Shown here piece after piece: positions 51,252 to 59,217 of a DNA stretch of 64,000 bases. The position numbers and the translations under genes are program-made. Under the pieces are notes generated by a model, which saw only the letters and a program-made list of their open reading frames with translations, made no database searches and was not told the DNA's origin. How positions within the stretch are numbered: position 1 is the stretch's first letter; every line of letters starts with the position of its first letter. Source of the DNA: Desulfovibrio sp. JC010 (GTDB taxonomy: Bacteria; Desulfobacterota; Desulfovibrionia; Desulfovibrionales; Desulfovibrionaceae); contig NZ_VOIQ01000005.1 in NCBI RefSeq assembly GCF_010470675.1, forward strand, positions 186,001 to 250,000, read 5' to 3'.

Positions 51252-51959
51252 ATGAGTAATTCCGGAAAAATATATGGCATCGGGGTCGGCCCCGGTGATT
51301 CTGATCTGTTGACTGTGAGAGCGGTGCGCGTGCTGGAAAAAGTGGACGTGGTTTTCGCCGCTTCATCAACCAAGAATGAATATTCACATTCCCTTGAAAT
51401 TGCATCCGAATTCGTGCGTGAAGATTGTGAAGTGGTCAAGCTCGGCTATCCCATGACCCGCGATAAGGAAGTGCTGACCGAGGCATGGGAAGATAATTGC
51501 CGCATTGCCTGTGAGATGCTCAGAGGCGGCAAAACAGCTGCGTTCCTGACTCTTGGTGATCCGCTCATCTATTCTACTTTCGGCTATATGATGCAGACCA
51601 TGAAACGGCTTTGTCCTGAAGTGGAATTCGAGGTTGTTCCCGGCATCACATCATATCAGGCTGCTGCGGCGCGGTCACAGCAGGTGCTGGTGGAATCGGG
51701 GCAGAATCTGCTGCTTACTTCCGGTGTTGCCGATGCTGAGAAGTTTGCCGAGTCTTTGGAGATGGTCGATAATGCGGTGATTCTCAAGGCTTACCGTAAT
51801 TTCCCGGAGCTGCGTAATACAGTGAATGAAATGGATAAGATGGATGTGAAATTCTACACCCGTCTGGGGCTGGACGGGGAGGCCATTTATCTGGACATCA
51901 ATGAAGTGCCGGAGAAGACGACATATCTTTCGCTTATGTTGCTGACGGCGAAGAAGTAA
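51252..51959 (+). CDS. cobI: Precorrin-2/cobalt-factor II C20-methyltransferase
   Basis: A 235 aa SAM-dependent methyltransferase of corrin ring synthesis (CobI/CbiL). GIGVGPGDSDLLTVRAVRVL (about 8-27) and TLGDPLIYSTFGYMM (about 97-111) are family motifs, and VVPGITSYQAAAARSQQ follows. It acts directly after the metal chelation step catalysed by CbiK-type enzymes, which explains the shared operon. Its ATG abuts the stop of the binding-protein gene. A terminator ends the operon. Confidence 0.94.
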   Translation: MSNSGKIYGIGVGPGDSDLLTVRAVRVLEKVDVVFAASSTKNEYSHSLEIASEFVREDCEVVKLGYPMTRDKEVLTEAWEDNCRIACEMLRGGKTAAFLTLGDPLIYSTFGYMMQTMKRLCPEVEFEVVPGITSYQAAAARSQQVLVESGQNLLLTSGVADAEKFAESLEMVDNAVILKAYRNFPELRNTVNEMDKMDVKFYTRLGLDGEAIYLDINEVPEKTTYLSLMLLTAKK

Positions 51960-51982
51960 TTGATATTTTAGTGCAAATTAAG

Positions 51983-52019
51983 AAGGCCGTGAATCTGTGA
52001 GATTTACGGCCTTTCTTTT
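51983..52019 (+). terminator. Terminator of the cbiK-cobI operon
   Basis: Arms AAGGCCGTGAATC and GATTTACGGCCTT (one mismatch) around TGTGA, followed by TCTTTTA. It also faces the end of the minus-strand higA gene. Confidence 0.9.
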
Positions 52020-52020
52020 A

Positions 52021-52329
52021 TTAACAGAAATGCAGTTCCTTGCAGGTGCGAACTTCCCTTGCAATGCGAAGTTCGAGCTGTTCGTCCTTGGCTGCTTCAA
52101 GATCGTATTTCTGCTGCAGATTTAGCCAGAATTGTGGTGTGGTATCAAAAAATTTTGCCAAACGCATGGCCGTGTCCACCGTTACTGCACGCTGTCCTTT
52201 TACAACTTGTCCAATACGTTGGGCTGGTATGCATAGAGCTGCTGCTAGTTTGTTTCTGCTTAAGCCCAATGGTTCCATGAATTCTTCCAGCAATATTTCG
52301 CCGGGATGAATTGGTCCGAAATCTGCCAT
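52021..52329 (-). CDS. higA: HigA-type antitoxin
   Basis: A 102 aa helix-turn-helix antitoxin. It starts with the HigA/VapI signature IHPGEILLEEFMEPLGLSRN, then has LAAALCIPAQRIGQVVKGQR as the recognition part, and TPQFWLNLQQKYDLE. It would neutralise HigB and repress the pair. It lies 10 bp downstream of higB, in the toxin-first order usual for this family. Its stop is close to the cobI terminator from the other side. Confidence 0.93.
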   Translation of the reverse strand: MADFGPIHPGEILLEEFMEPLGLSRNKLAAALCIPAQRIGQVVKGQRAVTVDTAMRLAKFFDTTPQFWLNLQQKYDLEAAKDEQLELRIAREVRTCKELHFC

Positions 52330-52339
52330 GTTTTCCTCC

Positions 52340-52624
52340 CTAGCTGTGGTAATCGGTTATTTCCACTTGATAAGCGTGGTTGTTTTTCCAAATAAAACAA
52401 ATTCGGTATTGGTTGTTGATCCGAATACTGTGTTGATCTGCCCGGTCTCCTTTCAAGGCTTCCAGCCTGTTGCCGGGCGGTACTCTTAAATCATTCAAGT
52501 CTTCTGCGGCATCTATCTGGATTAGTTTTTTGTATGCGTTTCTAGCGAGTTGGTTAGGAATAATCTTTGAATAGCTACGTTTAAAGATTTTTTCTGTCCC
52601 GCTGTTCTTGAACGATTTAATCAT
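52340..52624 (-). CDS. higB: HigB-type mRNA interferase toxin
   Basis: A 94 aa RelE-superfamily toxin that cleaves mRNA on the ribosome. It has the start MIKSFKNSGTEKIF, the segment LRVPPGNRLEALKGDRADQ and the C-terminal SIRINNQYRICFIW, with the basic residues used for catalysis in HigB/RelE proteins. The frame opens at 52693, but family similarity begins at ATG 52624. Three CGTTA/TAACG-type half-sites lie just upstream. Confidence 0.92.
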   Translation of the reverse strand: MIKSFKNSGTEKIFKRSYSKIIPNQLARNAYKKLIQIDAAEDLNDLRVPPGNRLEALKGDRADQHSIRINNQYRICFIWKNNHAYQVEITDYHS

Positions 52625-52639
52625 GATAAATAAATATAT

Positions 52640-52664
52640 CGTTAGAGGTGTAACGTCAAGCGTT
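52640..52664 (-). promoter_or_regulatory. Candidate HigA operator
   Basis: CGTTA-gaggtg-TAACG (52640-52655) overlaps a second inverted repeat AACG-tcaag-CGTT (52652-52664). Together they make three spaced half-sites 16-40 bases before the higB start, as expected for autoregulation by the antitoxin. Confidence 0.65.
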
Positions 52665-52680
52665 GTAGTGTGGTTTGAAA

Positions 52681-52712
52681 AAGAAGGCCGCAACAGGTGT
52701 TACGGCCTTCTA
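52681..52712 (-). terminator. Terminator of the aminotransferase gene
   Basis: Arms AGAAGGCCG and CGGCCTTCT; on the minus strand the stem ends in TTCTTTTT. It lies a few bases after the aminotransferase stop and ahead of the higB operator. Confidence 0.88.
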
Positions 52713-52717
52713 TATTT

Positions 52718-53668
52718 TTAACTCTTAATAATCGGCGTCCCTGTTTCCTGTAAATCTTTTTGCAGCAATTCGCGCATACGCTTGCAGATGGGGCCGGGGC
52801 GGACATCGTGGATGGGTTTTTTGTTGAAGCGTACAACTCCTACGGCATCGATGGATGTGCCGCAGATGATTACTTCTTTTGCCAGCAGGATATCTTCTTC
52901 TGAGACAGCCCGGAAATCCACTTCAATCTCATCTTCAATGAGCTGCAGGGCGCGGGCAATAGTGGTCCCGGCCAGTGAGTTGGTGAATTTGGGAGTATAG
53001 AGTTTACCGTCCGGGCTGACAATGCAGACATTTTCAGTGGCACCTTCGGCGAGAAAGCTGAGATCGTCAAAGCAGAAAGGTACATCGAAACCTTCCTCCT
53101 TGGCGTTGATTTTCATCATTACGTTGGGCAGGTAGTCGATGGATTTGATTGTGGCCAGATAAGGCTGTTTGGCCGGAACCTTGCTCCTGAAGGCGGTTAC
53201 GCCTTTCTCATACCATGATTCAGGTTTGGGTTCGTGCTTGTAGACCACGATATACAGGGAGGGAATCGGACATTCGTAAGGATCGATGCCGAACCCGCCG
53301 GGACCGCGTCCGAGCAGTACGCGCACCAGACCGGAGTCAACACCGGATGCCCCGGCAACTTCCAGAATGAGATTGCCGAGTTCATCCCACGAGCAGGGCG
53401 GCTCAAGGCTGATTGTACGCGCGGAGCGTTTCATGCGGCGCAGGTGCGGCTGCAGCTGGTAGAGCTTGCCGTCCACGAACTTCATGGTTTCAAATACGCC
53501 GTCCCCGCGATGTACCAGATGGTCATCCCAAGGCATGAGCATGAGCTTGGGGTCGGTGCAGACCAGCCCGATGCGGTGTTCGTAAAAGGCACAGACTTTC
53601 TCGGTTCCCGCGCGCATGGCGGAAATCATGGCATCAATATATTCGTTACTGTCTACTTTTCTGATCAA
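52718..53668 (-). CDS. Class IV PLP-dependent aminotransferase
   Basis: A 316 aa fold-type IV enzyme. HRGDGVFETMKFVDGKLYQL (about 52-71) is the typical start of the domain, the PLP lysine is in TIKSIDYLPNVMM (about 172), AEGATENV holds the cofactor-binding Glu, and SLAGTTIARALQ binds the phosphate. It could be a branched-chain or D-amino-acid aminotransferase or aminodeoxychorismate lyase; the sequence does not settle which. The start is TTG with GGAG 7 bases ahead. Its leader contains a large inverted repeat. Confidence 0.88.
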   Translation of the reverse strand: MIRKVDSNEYIDAMISAMRAGTEKVCAFYEHRIGLVCTDPKLMLMPWDDHLVHRGDGVFETMKFVDGKLYQLQPHLRRMKRSARTISLEPPCSWDELGNLILEVAGASGVDSGLVRVLLGRGPGGFGIDPYECPIPSLYIVVYKHEPKPESWYEKGVTAFRSKVPAKQPYLATIKSIDYLPNVMMKINAKEEGFDVPFCFDDLSFLAEGATENVCIVSPDGKLYTPKFTNSLAGTTIARALQLIEDEIEVDFRAVSEEDILLAKEVIICGTSIDAVGVVRFNKKPIHDVRPGPICKRMRELLQKDLQETGTPIIKS

Positions 53669-53731
53669 TTCCGGACTCCGTAAAATTTATCTAAACCCCA
53701 TCAGGGATCATAACCGCCATAAGCTTCAGGG

Positions 53732-53789
53732 AATCCCACTTCCGCAAAGCGGTGATACACTACCGCCAAAGGGTGGCCTTTCGCAAGTG
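53732..53789. repeat. Large imperfect inverted repeat upstream of the aminotransferase gene
   Basis: Outer arms CCACTTCCGCAAAG and CTTTCGCAAGTGG with two mismatches, inner arms GCGGT and ACCGC. In RNA of the minus strand it would form one long stem in the leader of the aminotransferase mRNA. It does not match the palindromic repeat family. Function unknown. Confidence 0.6.
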
Positions 53790-53805
53790 GAATAGGTAAT
53801 AAAAA

Positions 53806-53848
53806 AAGCGGTGAAGTCAAAACAACTTCACCGCTTTCTAATTTTTAA
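53806..53848. terminator. Strong terminator downstream of asd
   Basis: Perfect arms AAAGCGGTGAAGT and ACTTCACCGCTTT around CAAAACA. On the minus strand it is followed by TTTTATTACC after the stem T run, on the plus strand by CTAATTTTT. It ends the asd transcript about 110 bases after the stop codon. Confidence 0.9.
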
Positions 53849-53880
53849 AGGCACCCTTTAATAAGTTTTGCAAAAATCAA

Positions 53881-53955
53881 AACTACTAAAAGATTTTGAA
53901 GAGTCCAGAGAAACTTTTGCAAAAGTTTCTTTGGTCCCCGAGGGGCCGCCGGAGG
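53881..53955 (+). repeat. Composite palindromic repeat, type B, at the asd 3' end
   Basis: ACTACTAAAAGATTTTGAAG, arms CCAGAGAAACTTTT and AAAAGTTTCTTTGG around GC (G:T pairs), then GGGGCCGCCGGAGGC, which abuts the asd stop codon. Confidence 0.9.
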
Positions 53956-54984
53956 CTATTTCACACGGACCAGATCGCGTTCGATAAGGGTCTCGGCGAT
54001 CTGTACGGTGTTCAGGGCTGCGCCTTTGCGGATGTTATCGGAAACGATCCACATGTTCAGGCCGTTTTCGATGGTTTCATCTTCGCGGATACGTCCGACG
54101 TATACATCGTCTTCACCGGTGGCGTCGATAGCCATGGGGTAGAGGTTCTTCTCGGGGAAGTCCACTACGGTACAGCCGGGGAAGTTGGAAAGCATGTTGC
54201 GGCATTCCTCAACAGTTACTTTCTCTTCGGTCTCAATGTTCACGGATTCGGAGTGGCTGTAGAAGACGGGCACGCGTACGGTGGTGGCGGTGAGTTTGAT
54301 GGAATCATCACCCATGATCTTCTTGGTCTCGTTGACCATCTTCATTTCTTCTTTGGTGTAGCCGTTATCCATGAAAACATCGATGTGCGGCAGGCAGTTG
54401 AATGCGATCTGGTGCGGGTAGGCACTGGGGACCACGTCTTTGCCGTTGAAAAGTCTGCTGACCTGTGTTTCCAGCTCGGTGATGGCTTTCTGTCCGGTAC
54501 CGGATACAGCCTGATAGGTGGAAACGATGATACGTTTGATCTTTGCTGCATCGTGGATGGGCTTCAGCGCAACAACCATCTGGATGGTGGAACAGTTGGG
54601 GTTGGCGATGATGCCGGGGTGCCAGTCGAGGTCTTCAGGGTTTACTTCAGGTACCACGAGAGGAATCTTGGGGTCCATGCGCCACTGGCTGGAGTTATCC
54701 ACAACTACGCAACCCGCCTTGGCAGCAAGGGGAGCGAATTTTTCGGAGGTACCGCCGCCTGCGGAAAAAAGAGCCAGATCGAATCCTTCGAAGGAGTCTT
54801 CTTTCAACTCGATAACGGTCAGCTCTTCGCCTTTATAGGGAACCTTGGTTCCGGCGGAACGGGCGGAAGAAAAGGGAACAATTTCTGATGCGGGGAAGTC
54901 GCGCTGCTCAAGCACTTTGAGCATTTCACGGCCTACCGCGCCAGTGGCCCCTACAACTGCAACTCTGGGATTTTTGGTACTCAT
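53956..54984 (-). CDS. asd: Aspartate-semialdehyde dehydrogenase
   Basis: A 342 aa NADPH-dependent enzyme that makes aspartate semialdehyde for lysine, threonine, methionine and cell-wall diaminopimelate. AVVGATGAVGREMLKVLEQR (about 9-28) binds NADP. The catalytic cysteine is in IIANPNCSTIQMVV (about 129). The substrate-binding segment YQAVSGTGQKAI and the active-site His region VRVPVFYSHSE are present. Length and motifs place it in the Gram-positive/delta-proteobacterial branch. GGAGG precedes the ATG. A long plus-strand frame over the same bases is an artefact. Confidence 0.96.
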   Translation of the reverse strand: MSTKNPRVAVVGATGAVGREMLKVLEQRDFPASEIVPFSSARSAGTKVPYKGEELTVIELKEDSFEGFDLALFSAGGGTSEKFAPLAAKAGCVVVDNSSQWRMDPKIPLVVPEVNPEDLDWHPGIIANPNCSTIQMVVALKPIHDAAKIKRIIVSTYQAVSGTGQKAITELETQVSRLFNGKDVVPSAYPHQIAFNCLPHIDVFMDNGYTKEEMKMVNETKKIMGDDSIKLTATTVRVPVFYSHSESVNIETEEKVTVEECRNMLSNFPGCTVVDFPEKNLYPMAIDATGEDDVYVGRIREDETIENGLNMWIVSDNIRKGAALNTVQIAETLIERDLVRVK

Positions 54985-55042
54985 AACTAAACCTCCGTAT
55001 TCTTGACCCGGACCATCGGCAGTCCGGTTTGTTTATTGGGTA

Positions 55043-55170
55043 TGATACGCTTCGCGTTTTGATAGGTGATTTCGCCTCCGGCGGCCAAAGGAGCAAGCCG
55101 CTCCGCTCTCTGTATCCGTAAGACTCGAAGCAAAGTTTCTCGCCTAACGGCTACAGGCCTTTGGAATCCC
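55043..55170 (-). repeat. Degraded copy of the composite palindromic repeat
   Basis: Between asd and metF. Recognisable pieces are CGCTTCGCGTTTTGAT, GCCTCCGGCGGCCAAAG and AAAGTTTCTCGCC. The central palindrome is broken by an unrelated segment that has its own small hairpin (GGAGC/GCTCC). Confidence 0.55.
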
Positions 55171-55190
55171 TACTTACTTTAATAATTATC

Positions 55191-56063
55191 CTAAAATTTT
55201 AATGCTTGCCCGATTTCGAGGCAGGCTTTTGCTCTGTTTAATGTGTAAAGATGCACTCCGGGTGCGCCGCCGTCCAGCAATTCCTGAGCCTGTCTGGTAG
55301 CGAATTCGATACCCAGTTTGTAGACCGCCTCATCGCCGCCTTCCGCATGTGCTTTTTCAAGCGCGCTGAGGAATTTGCCGGGGATGGCCGCTCCGCACAG
55401 GGAAAGAATGAATTTCGCGGATTTGAGGCTCATGATGGGCAGCACTCCGGGCAGTACAGGGACATCAATGCCCATGCCTTTCAGCCTGTCGCAGAAATCA
55501 AAGTAGACCCGGTTATCGAAAAAGAGCTGGGTGATGATGAATTCTCCGCCCTCATCGATTTTGTACTTCATCCACTTGAAATCTTCCTTGATGGAAGGGG
55601 ATTCAAGGTGCGCTTCCGGGTATCCGGCCACTGCAATGCCTACGCCGGGATGCTTTTCCTTAACGTAAGTGACGAGGTCTGAGCCGTGCTTGAAGGTCTG
55701 GGTGTTGAAGTCAAAATCATCATCGTCCGCCGGGGCGTCGCCGCGCAGGGCAAGGATGTTTTCAACGTCCGCCTCCTGAAGGGCGGAAACAAATTCACTG
55801 ATGTTTTCAGGGCTGGCACCGACACAGGTCAGGTGTGCAAGAGGTTCAATCCCTGCATCCTGCTTCATTCTTTTAACAATTTCAAGTGAATTGTCCTGAG
55901 TTCCTCCGCCCGCGCCGTAAGTGACAGACGCGAAAAGCGGATTTAGAACTTTAAGCTTTTCCACAACATCAAAGAATTTAGGCCACGATTCGCGGTCCTT
56001 GGGCGGGAAAAATTCCAGTGATATGAACTGTCCGTTTTTATTAATCAGATCGATAATCTTCAT
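55191..56063 (-). CDS. metF: Methylenetetrahydrofolate reductase
   Basis: A 290 aa FAD enzyme that reduces 5,10-methylenetetrahydrofolate to 5-methyltetrahydrofolate for methionine synthesis or one-carbon flow. FISLEFFPPKDRESW with the catalytic Glu lies at about 13-27, SVTYGAGGGTQDNS near 54, LTCVGAS near 87, NILALRGDAP near 107, and FIITQLFFD near 175. The frame extends upstream through a palindromic repeat to 56171, but ATG 56063 with GGAG 7 bases ahead is the start. Confidence 0.95.
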   Translation of the reverse strand: MKIIDLINKNGQFISLEFFPPKDRESWPKFFDVVEKLKVLNPLFASVTYGAGGGTQDNSLEIVKRMKQDAGIEPLAHLTCVGASPENISEFVSALQEADVENILALRGDAPADDDDFDFNTQTFKHGSDLVTYVKEKHPGVGIAVAGYPEAHLESPSIKEDFKWMKYKIDEGGEFIITQLFFDNRVYFDFCDRLKGMGIDVPVLPGVLPIMSLKSAKFILSLCGAAIPGKFLSALEKAHAEGGDEAVYKLGIEFATRQAQELLDGGAPGVHLYTLNRAKACLEIGQALKF

Positions 56064-56076
56064 GATGGCTCCAATT

Positions 56077-56200
56077 TGATGCGCTGCGCGCTTTTTGATG
56101 AATGGATTTGCCTCCGGCGGCCCTCCGGGGGCCAAAGAAACTTTTTGGAAAAGTTTCTCTGGACTCTTCAAAAACTTTTAGTAGGGCTTCGCCGCTGTAG
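56077..56200 (-). repeat. Composite palindromic repeat, type B, upstream of metF
   Basis: Inverted copy. From the gene outwards: TTGATGCGCTGCGCGCTTTT, GCCTCCGGCGGCCC, arms CCAAAGAAACTTTTT and AAAAGTTTCTCTGG, then CTTTTAGTAGGGCTTCGCCG. In type order it matches the rsgA copy with a type B core. Confidence 0.9.
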
Positions 56201-56231
56201 CGCGGCAGATCGTGCGAGGCTTTTGGTTATT

Positions 56232-56639
56232 CTAACGAACGTTTTCACGTTCTTTCAGCATTTCGAGTATTTCGTAGTTGACGGGCAGGAATTTTACATC
56301 GCGCATGTTTTTAAGATCGAACCAATCGAAACGCTGATTTTCAAGTGATTTCACTTGGCCGGAAAATTCCCAGATGTCGAAAAAATTTAGGTGAACTGTA
56401 TATTCGGGGTACTCTACTGTTTTTTCTATCCAAAAGTCAAAGCTTGTAGGGATTATACCCAGTTCTTCCTGCAGTTCACGGACAAGTGCATCGCCGAGGG
56501 ATTCATTGATCTCGACCTTGCCGCCGGGAAATTCCCACCATCCGGCATAATCCTTACCCACGGGCCGCTCCGCAGAAAGAAATAATCCCTCTTTCCAGAT
56601 AACCCCGGCAACAACTTCGATAGGTTTGTTTTTGGTCAT
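56232..56639 (-). CDS. mutT: MutT-type Nudix hydrolase
   Basis: A 135 aa Nudix enzyme that probably removes 8-oxo-dGTP from the nucleotide pool. The Nudix box starts at GGKVEINESLGDALV and ends RELQEELGI (about 38-61), with all conserved Glu and Arg residues. WEFPGGKVE in front of it and DWFDL near the C-terminus are usual in MutT rather than other Nudix branches. A NUDIX enzyme acting on another nucleotide is the alternative. Confidence 0.88.
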   Translation of the reverse strand: MTKNKPIEVVAGVIWKEGLFLSAERPVGKDYAGWWEFPGGKVEINESLGDALVRELQEELGIIPTSFDFWIEKTVEYPEYTVHLNFFDIWEFSGQVKSLENQRFDWFDLKNMRDVKFLPVNYEILEMLKERENVR

Positions 56640-56661
56640 TTCAATGTGGATTAAACAAGCT

Positions 56662-56753
56662 AGACAGCGAAGCTTATTAAAAGGTTTTGAAGGGATGGGG
56701 TCTGGGGAAGGGAAACTTTTGCAAAAGTTTCCCTTCCCCAGCCGCCGGAGGCA
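56662..56753 (+). repeat. Composite palindromic repeat, type C, at the ABC-F 3' end
   Basis: GACAGCGAAGCTTATTAAAA, GGTTTTGAAGGGATGGGGT, arms CTGGGGAAGGGAAACTTTT and AAAAGTTTCCCTTCCCCAG around GC (56702-56741), and GCCGCCGGAGGCA next to the stop codon of the ABC-F gene. Confidence 0.92.
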
Positions 56754-56755
56754 TC

Positions 56756-58750
56756 TTAATTATCTTCCAATAATTGCTTTTTGCGTTCTTCCAGTTCGGC
56801 GATTTCTTCTTCGAGCACGGCCATTTTTTCCATGAGTTCTTCGGCCCAGTTGCAGGTCTCAGTGTAGCGGGAATTCAGTTCCACTGCTGCTGCGCCGTCA
56901 TCATAGAGAGCGGGATCGTTAAGCTGTTCTTCCATGGTGGCCTGATCTTCCATGGTTTTTTCAAGATCCTTTTCGAGTTTTTCATACTCGGCAGTCTTGG
57001 GCTTGAGTTCCTTGTACAGGGCATTGCGGATTTCAGCCTGACGGCGCTTATCTTCCTTGCTCAGCTTGCGCTTGGCGGGCTTGTAGCTGTCGTTGGATTC
57101 AGCGGGGTCAGACTGGGCTGCGGGGGCTGCAAGTTTTTCCTTGCGATAGTCGTCGTATTCTTTGAAAGAGAAGAAAGTCTCGATTCCCGAATCAGTCAAA
57201 GCCCATATTTCATCAGCCACTTCGCCGAGCAGGTAGCGGTCATGCGCTACAAAGAAAAGGGTGCCGTCATAATCTTTCAAAGCCCGGATAAGTCCTTCGC
57301 GGCTTTCAAGGTCAAGATGGTTGGTGGGTTCGTCAAGAATGAGCAGGTTGGCCCGTGAAAGGAACAGCGATGCGAGAATCAGCCTGTTCTTTTCACCACC
57401 TGAAAGGGCGGAAACTTTGCGCTCGAAATATCCTTCGCCGAGCAGGAACAGGCCGAGAACGCTTTTGAGTTGCTCTTCGGTGGTGTCCGGGTCGCAGAGG
57501 CGGCGGATTTCGGAAAGAGCGGTTCTTTCGTCACGTAAAATATCGCTTTGATGCTGGCTGAAGTAGGCGAGAGATGTGTTCTGGCCCACTTTTGCAAAGC
57601 CTGCATTGGGCTTGAGTGTTCCCATGATCACTTTGAGCAGGGTCGATTTACCGGCACCGTTGGGCGCGGCAAGGGCAACTTTTTTGCCCCGGAAAAGCTG
57701 GAAATTGAGCAGGGGCCAGATGGACGGCGGTTTGCCGTCATAGGAAAATTCAAGATCAACTATGCTGATAGCGGCTTTGTCTCCGCGTGATGTCGGGGGC
57801 AGACGAAAACTCAGGGTGCGGCCGGAACGGTTGAGCTCGGCCTCTCCTTTGATTTTGTTTAACTCCTTGGACATCTTTTCCACTTTCTTGATTTTGGACT
57901 GGGCCTGTGCGGCCTTGCGGGCCTTGACCCGGAAGCGGTTGATGTAGGAGTTTTCGGCTTCGATGCGTGCAGAAAGCTTGGCGGCCTCGCGACTGCGCTG
58001 TTCCGCATTTTCGGCCTGCCATTTAAGGAATTCGGTGAAGTTGCCGCGTCTGACCTGCGGACGCCCGGAACCGAGGAAAAGCACATGGGTACCGACTTTA
58101 TCGAGAAAAATACGGTCGTGTGCCACGTAGATGACTGCACCACGAAAGGAAAGCAGGTAGCTTTCCAGCCATTCCACGGCCTCAAGATCAAGGTGGTTGG
58201 TGGGTTCGTCCAAAAGGAGCAGGTCCGCACCCTGAAGGAGTACGCGGGCAAGTTTGGCGCGTTCTCGCCAGCCGCCGGAAAGTTCTTTGATTTTGCTGAG
58301 CAGGTCGTGTTCGGAAAAGCCCAGCCCGGTGAGGATGGTACGGGCTTTGTGTTCGGGATTGTATCCGAACTGGTGTTCTAATTCAGCCTGTTTTTCGGAG
58401 AGCCGCTCCATGAGTGCCTGATCATTTTTTTGTCCGGCTTCTTCCCATTGTTCCCAGAGCTTATTCCATGAGGGCAGAGCGGAAAGTACCCAGCTGAGCA
58501 GGGTGTTTTCAAGGATTTCCCCGGTCAGTTCCTGCGCCACGTATCCGAGACGCGCACCTTTGGAAATGGAAAGCACTCCGCCGTCCGGTTCTATTTTTCC
58601 GGCAATGAGCTTAAGCAGGGTGGATTTACCGCAACCGTTGGGGCCGGCCACGGCAAGGCGCATTCCTGCGGACACTTCAAAAGAAAGGTCGCTGAACAGG
58701 TCTTCCCCGTTGTAGGATTTTTCAAGGGACGAAATAGTGATTCTGGGCAT
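56756..58750 (-). CDS. ABC-F family ATPase (Uup-like)
   Basis: A 664 aa cytosolic protein with two ABC domains and no membrane part. The first has Walker A AGPNGCGKSTLLKL and signature LSGGWRERAKLARVL; the second has AAPNGAGKSTLLKV and LSGGEKNRLILASL. Between them lies the charged P-site linker (about 235-315). The C-terminal 100 residues form a coiled coil (YEKLEKDLEKTMEDQATMEE). ABC-F proteins act on the ribosome or, for Uup, on DNA-related processes. ATG 58750 is used because homology starts at MPRITISSLEKSY. Confidence 0.92.
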   Translation of the reverse strand: MPRITISSLEKSYNGEDLFSDLSFEVSAGMRLAVAGPNGCGKSTLLKLIAGKIEPDGGVLSISKGARLGYVAQELTGEILENTLLSWVLSALPSWNKLWEQWEEAGQKNDQALMERLSEKQAELEHQFGYNPEHKARTILTGLGFSEHDLLSKIKELSGGWRERAKLARVLLQGADLLLLDEPTNHLDLEAVEWLESYLLSFRGAVIYVAHDRIFLDKVGTHVLFLGSGRPQVRRGNFTEFLKWQAENAEQRSREAAKLSARIEAENSYINRFRVKARKAAQAQSKIKKVEKMSKELNKIKGEAELNRSGRTLSFRLPPTSRGDKAAISIVDLEFSYDGKPPSIWPLLNFQLFRGKKVALAAPNGAGKSTLLKVIMGTLKPNAGFAKVGQNTSLAYFSQHQSDILRDERTALSEIRRLCDPDTTEEQLKSVLGLFLLGEGYFERKVSALSGGEKNRLILASLFLSRANLLILDEPTNHLDLESREGLIRALKDYDGTLFFVAHDRYLLGEVADEIWALTDSGIETFFSFKEYDDYRKEKLAAPAAQSDPAESNDSYKPAKRKLSKEDKRRQAEIRNALYKELKPKTAEYEKLEKDLEKTMEDQATMEEQLNDPALYDDGAAAVELNSRYTETCNWAEELMEKMAVLEEEIAELEERKKQLLEDN

Positions 58751-58879
58751 GATATATATGTTTTGCTGTAAAATTGTGGGCTGAGAAAGCGAGTTAAAAT
58801 ATATATTCATCCTGCAGATTGCAAGGGTAATTGAAAGTTTAAATTTGACCGCGTTGCAGGCAACAGTTATCCCCAATCC

Positions 58880-59179
58880 ATGAGTACATGGTATGTATAT
58901 CTGCTGCGTTGCAGCGACAACTCACTCTATTGCGGAGTAACCACTGATCCTGCACGCAGGCTGGAAGAGCATAATTCCGGCAAGGGCGCGAAGTATACTC
59001 GTTGTCGTCTGCCCGTTGAATTTGAAGCTTATGAATCTTTCCCGGATAAGCGTGCTGCTTATCGCGCTGAGTATGCTGTAAAGCAAAAGCGGGCAGGACA
59101 GAAGGTCGGGTTTCTTAGGGAGCTGGCAATGCAAGACAATGCTGTGCCGCCTGATCGCGTTAAATGCGAAGCAAACTAA
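58880..59179 (+). CDS. GIY-YIG nuclease-fold protein (UPF0213/YhbQ-like)
   Basis: A 99 aa small protein of the GIY-YIG fold. The first motif is WYVYLLRC and the second LYCGVTTDPARRLEEHNSG, with the catalytic Arg in place of the usual YIG-x(10)-R arrangement; the terminal Glu is in AYRAEYAVKQ. Proteins of this group (YhbQ, SLX1-like) are thought to be DNA-binding or structure-specific nucleases. The gene starts divergently 129 bp from the ABC-F gene. Confidence 0.88.
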   Translation: MSTWYVYLLRCSDNSLYCGVTTDPARRLEEHNSGKGAKYTRCRLPVEFEAYESFPDKRAAYRAEYAVKQKRAGQKVGFLRELAMQDNAVPPDRVKCEAN

Positions 59180-59217
59180 GCCGCCGGAGGCATCTCTTTT
59201 AATTCTTAAAAAGCGTG
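59178..59217 (+). repeat. Partial palindromic repeat, right end only
   Basis: Has GCCGCCGGAGGCA and the tail AAAAAGCGTGTTAGCGCAT that links repeat and gene in other copies, but lacks the central palindrome. It lies exactly between two convergent stop codons. Confidence 0.75.

Noticed and set aside
53896-54888. A 330-codon open frame on the plus strand, antisense to asd
   Set aside because: It mirrors the codon pattern of asd, starts inside a palindromic repeat, and its translation shows no family features.
56064-56171. N-terminal extension of MetF beginning MKSPEKLFQKVSL
   Set aside because: It is the translation of a type B repeat and appears wherever that repeat precedes an open frame.
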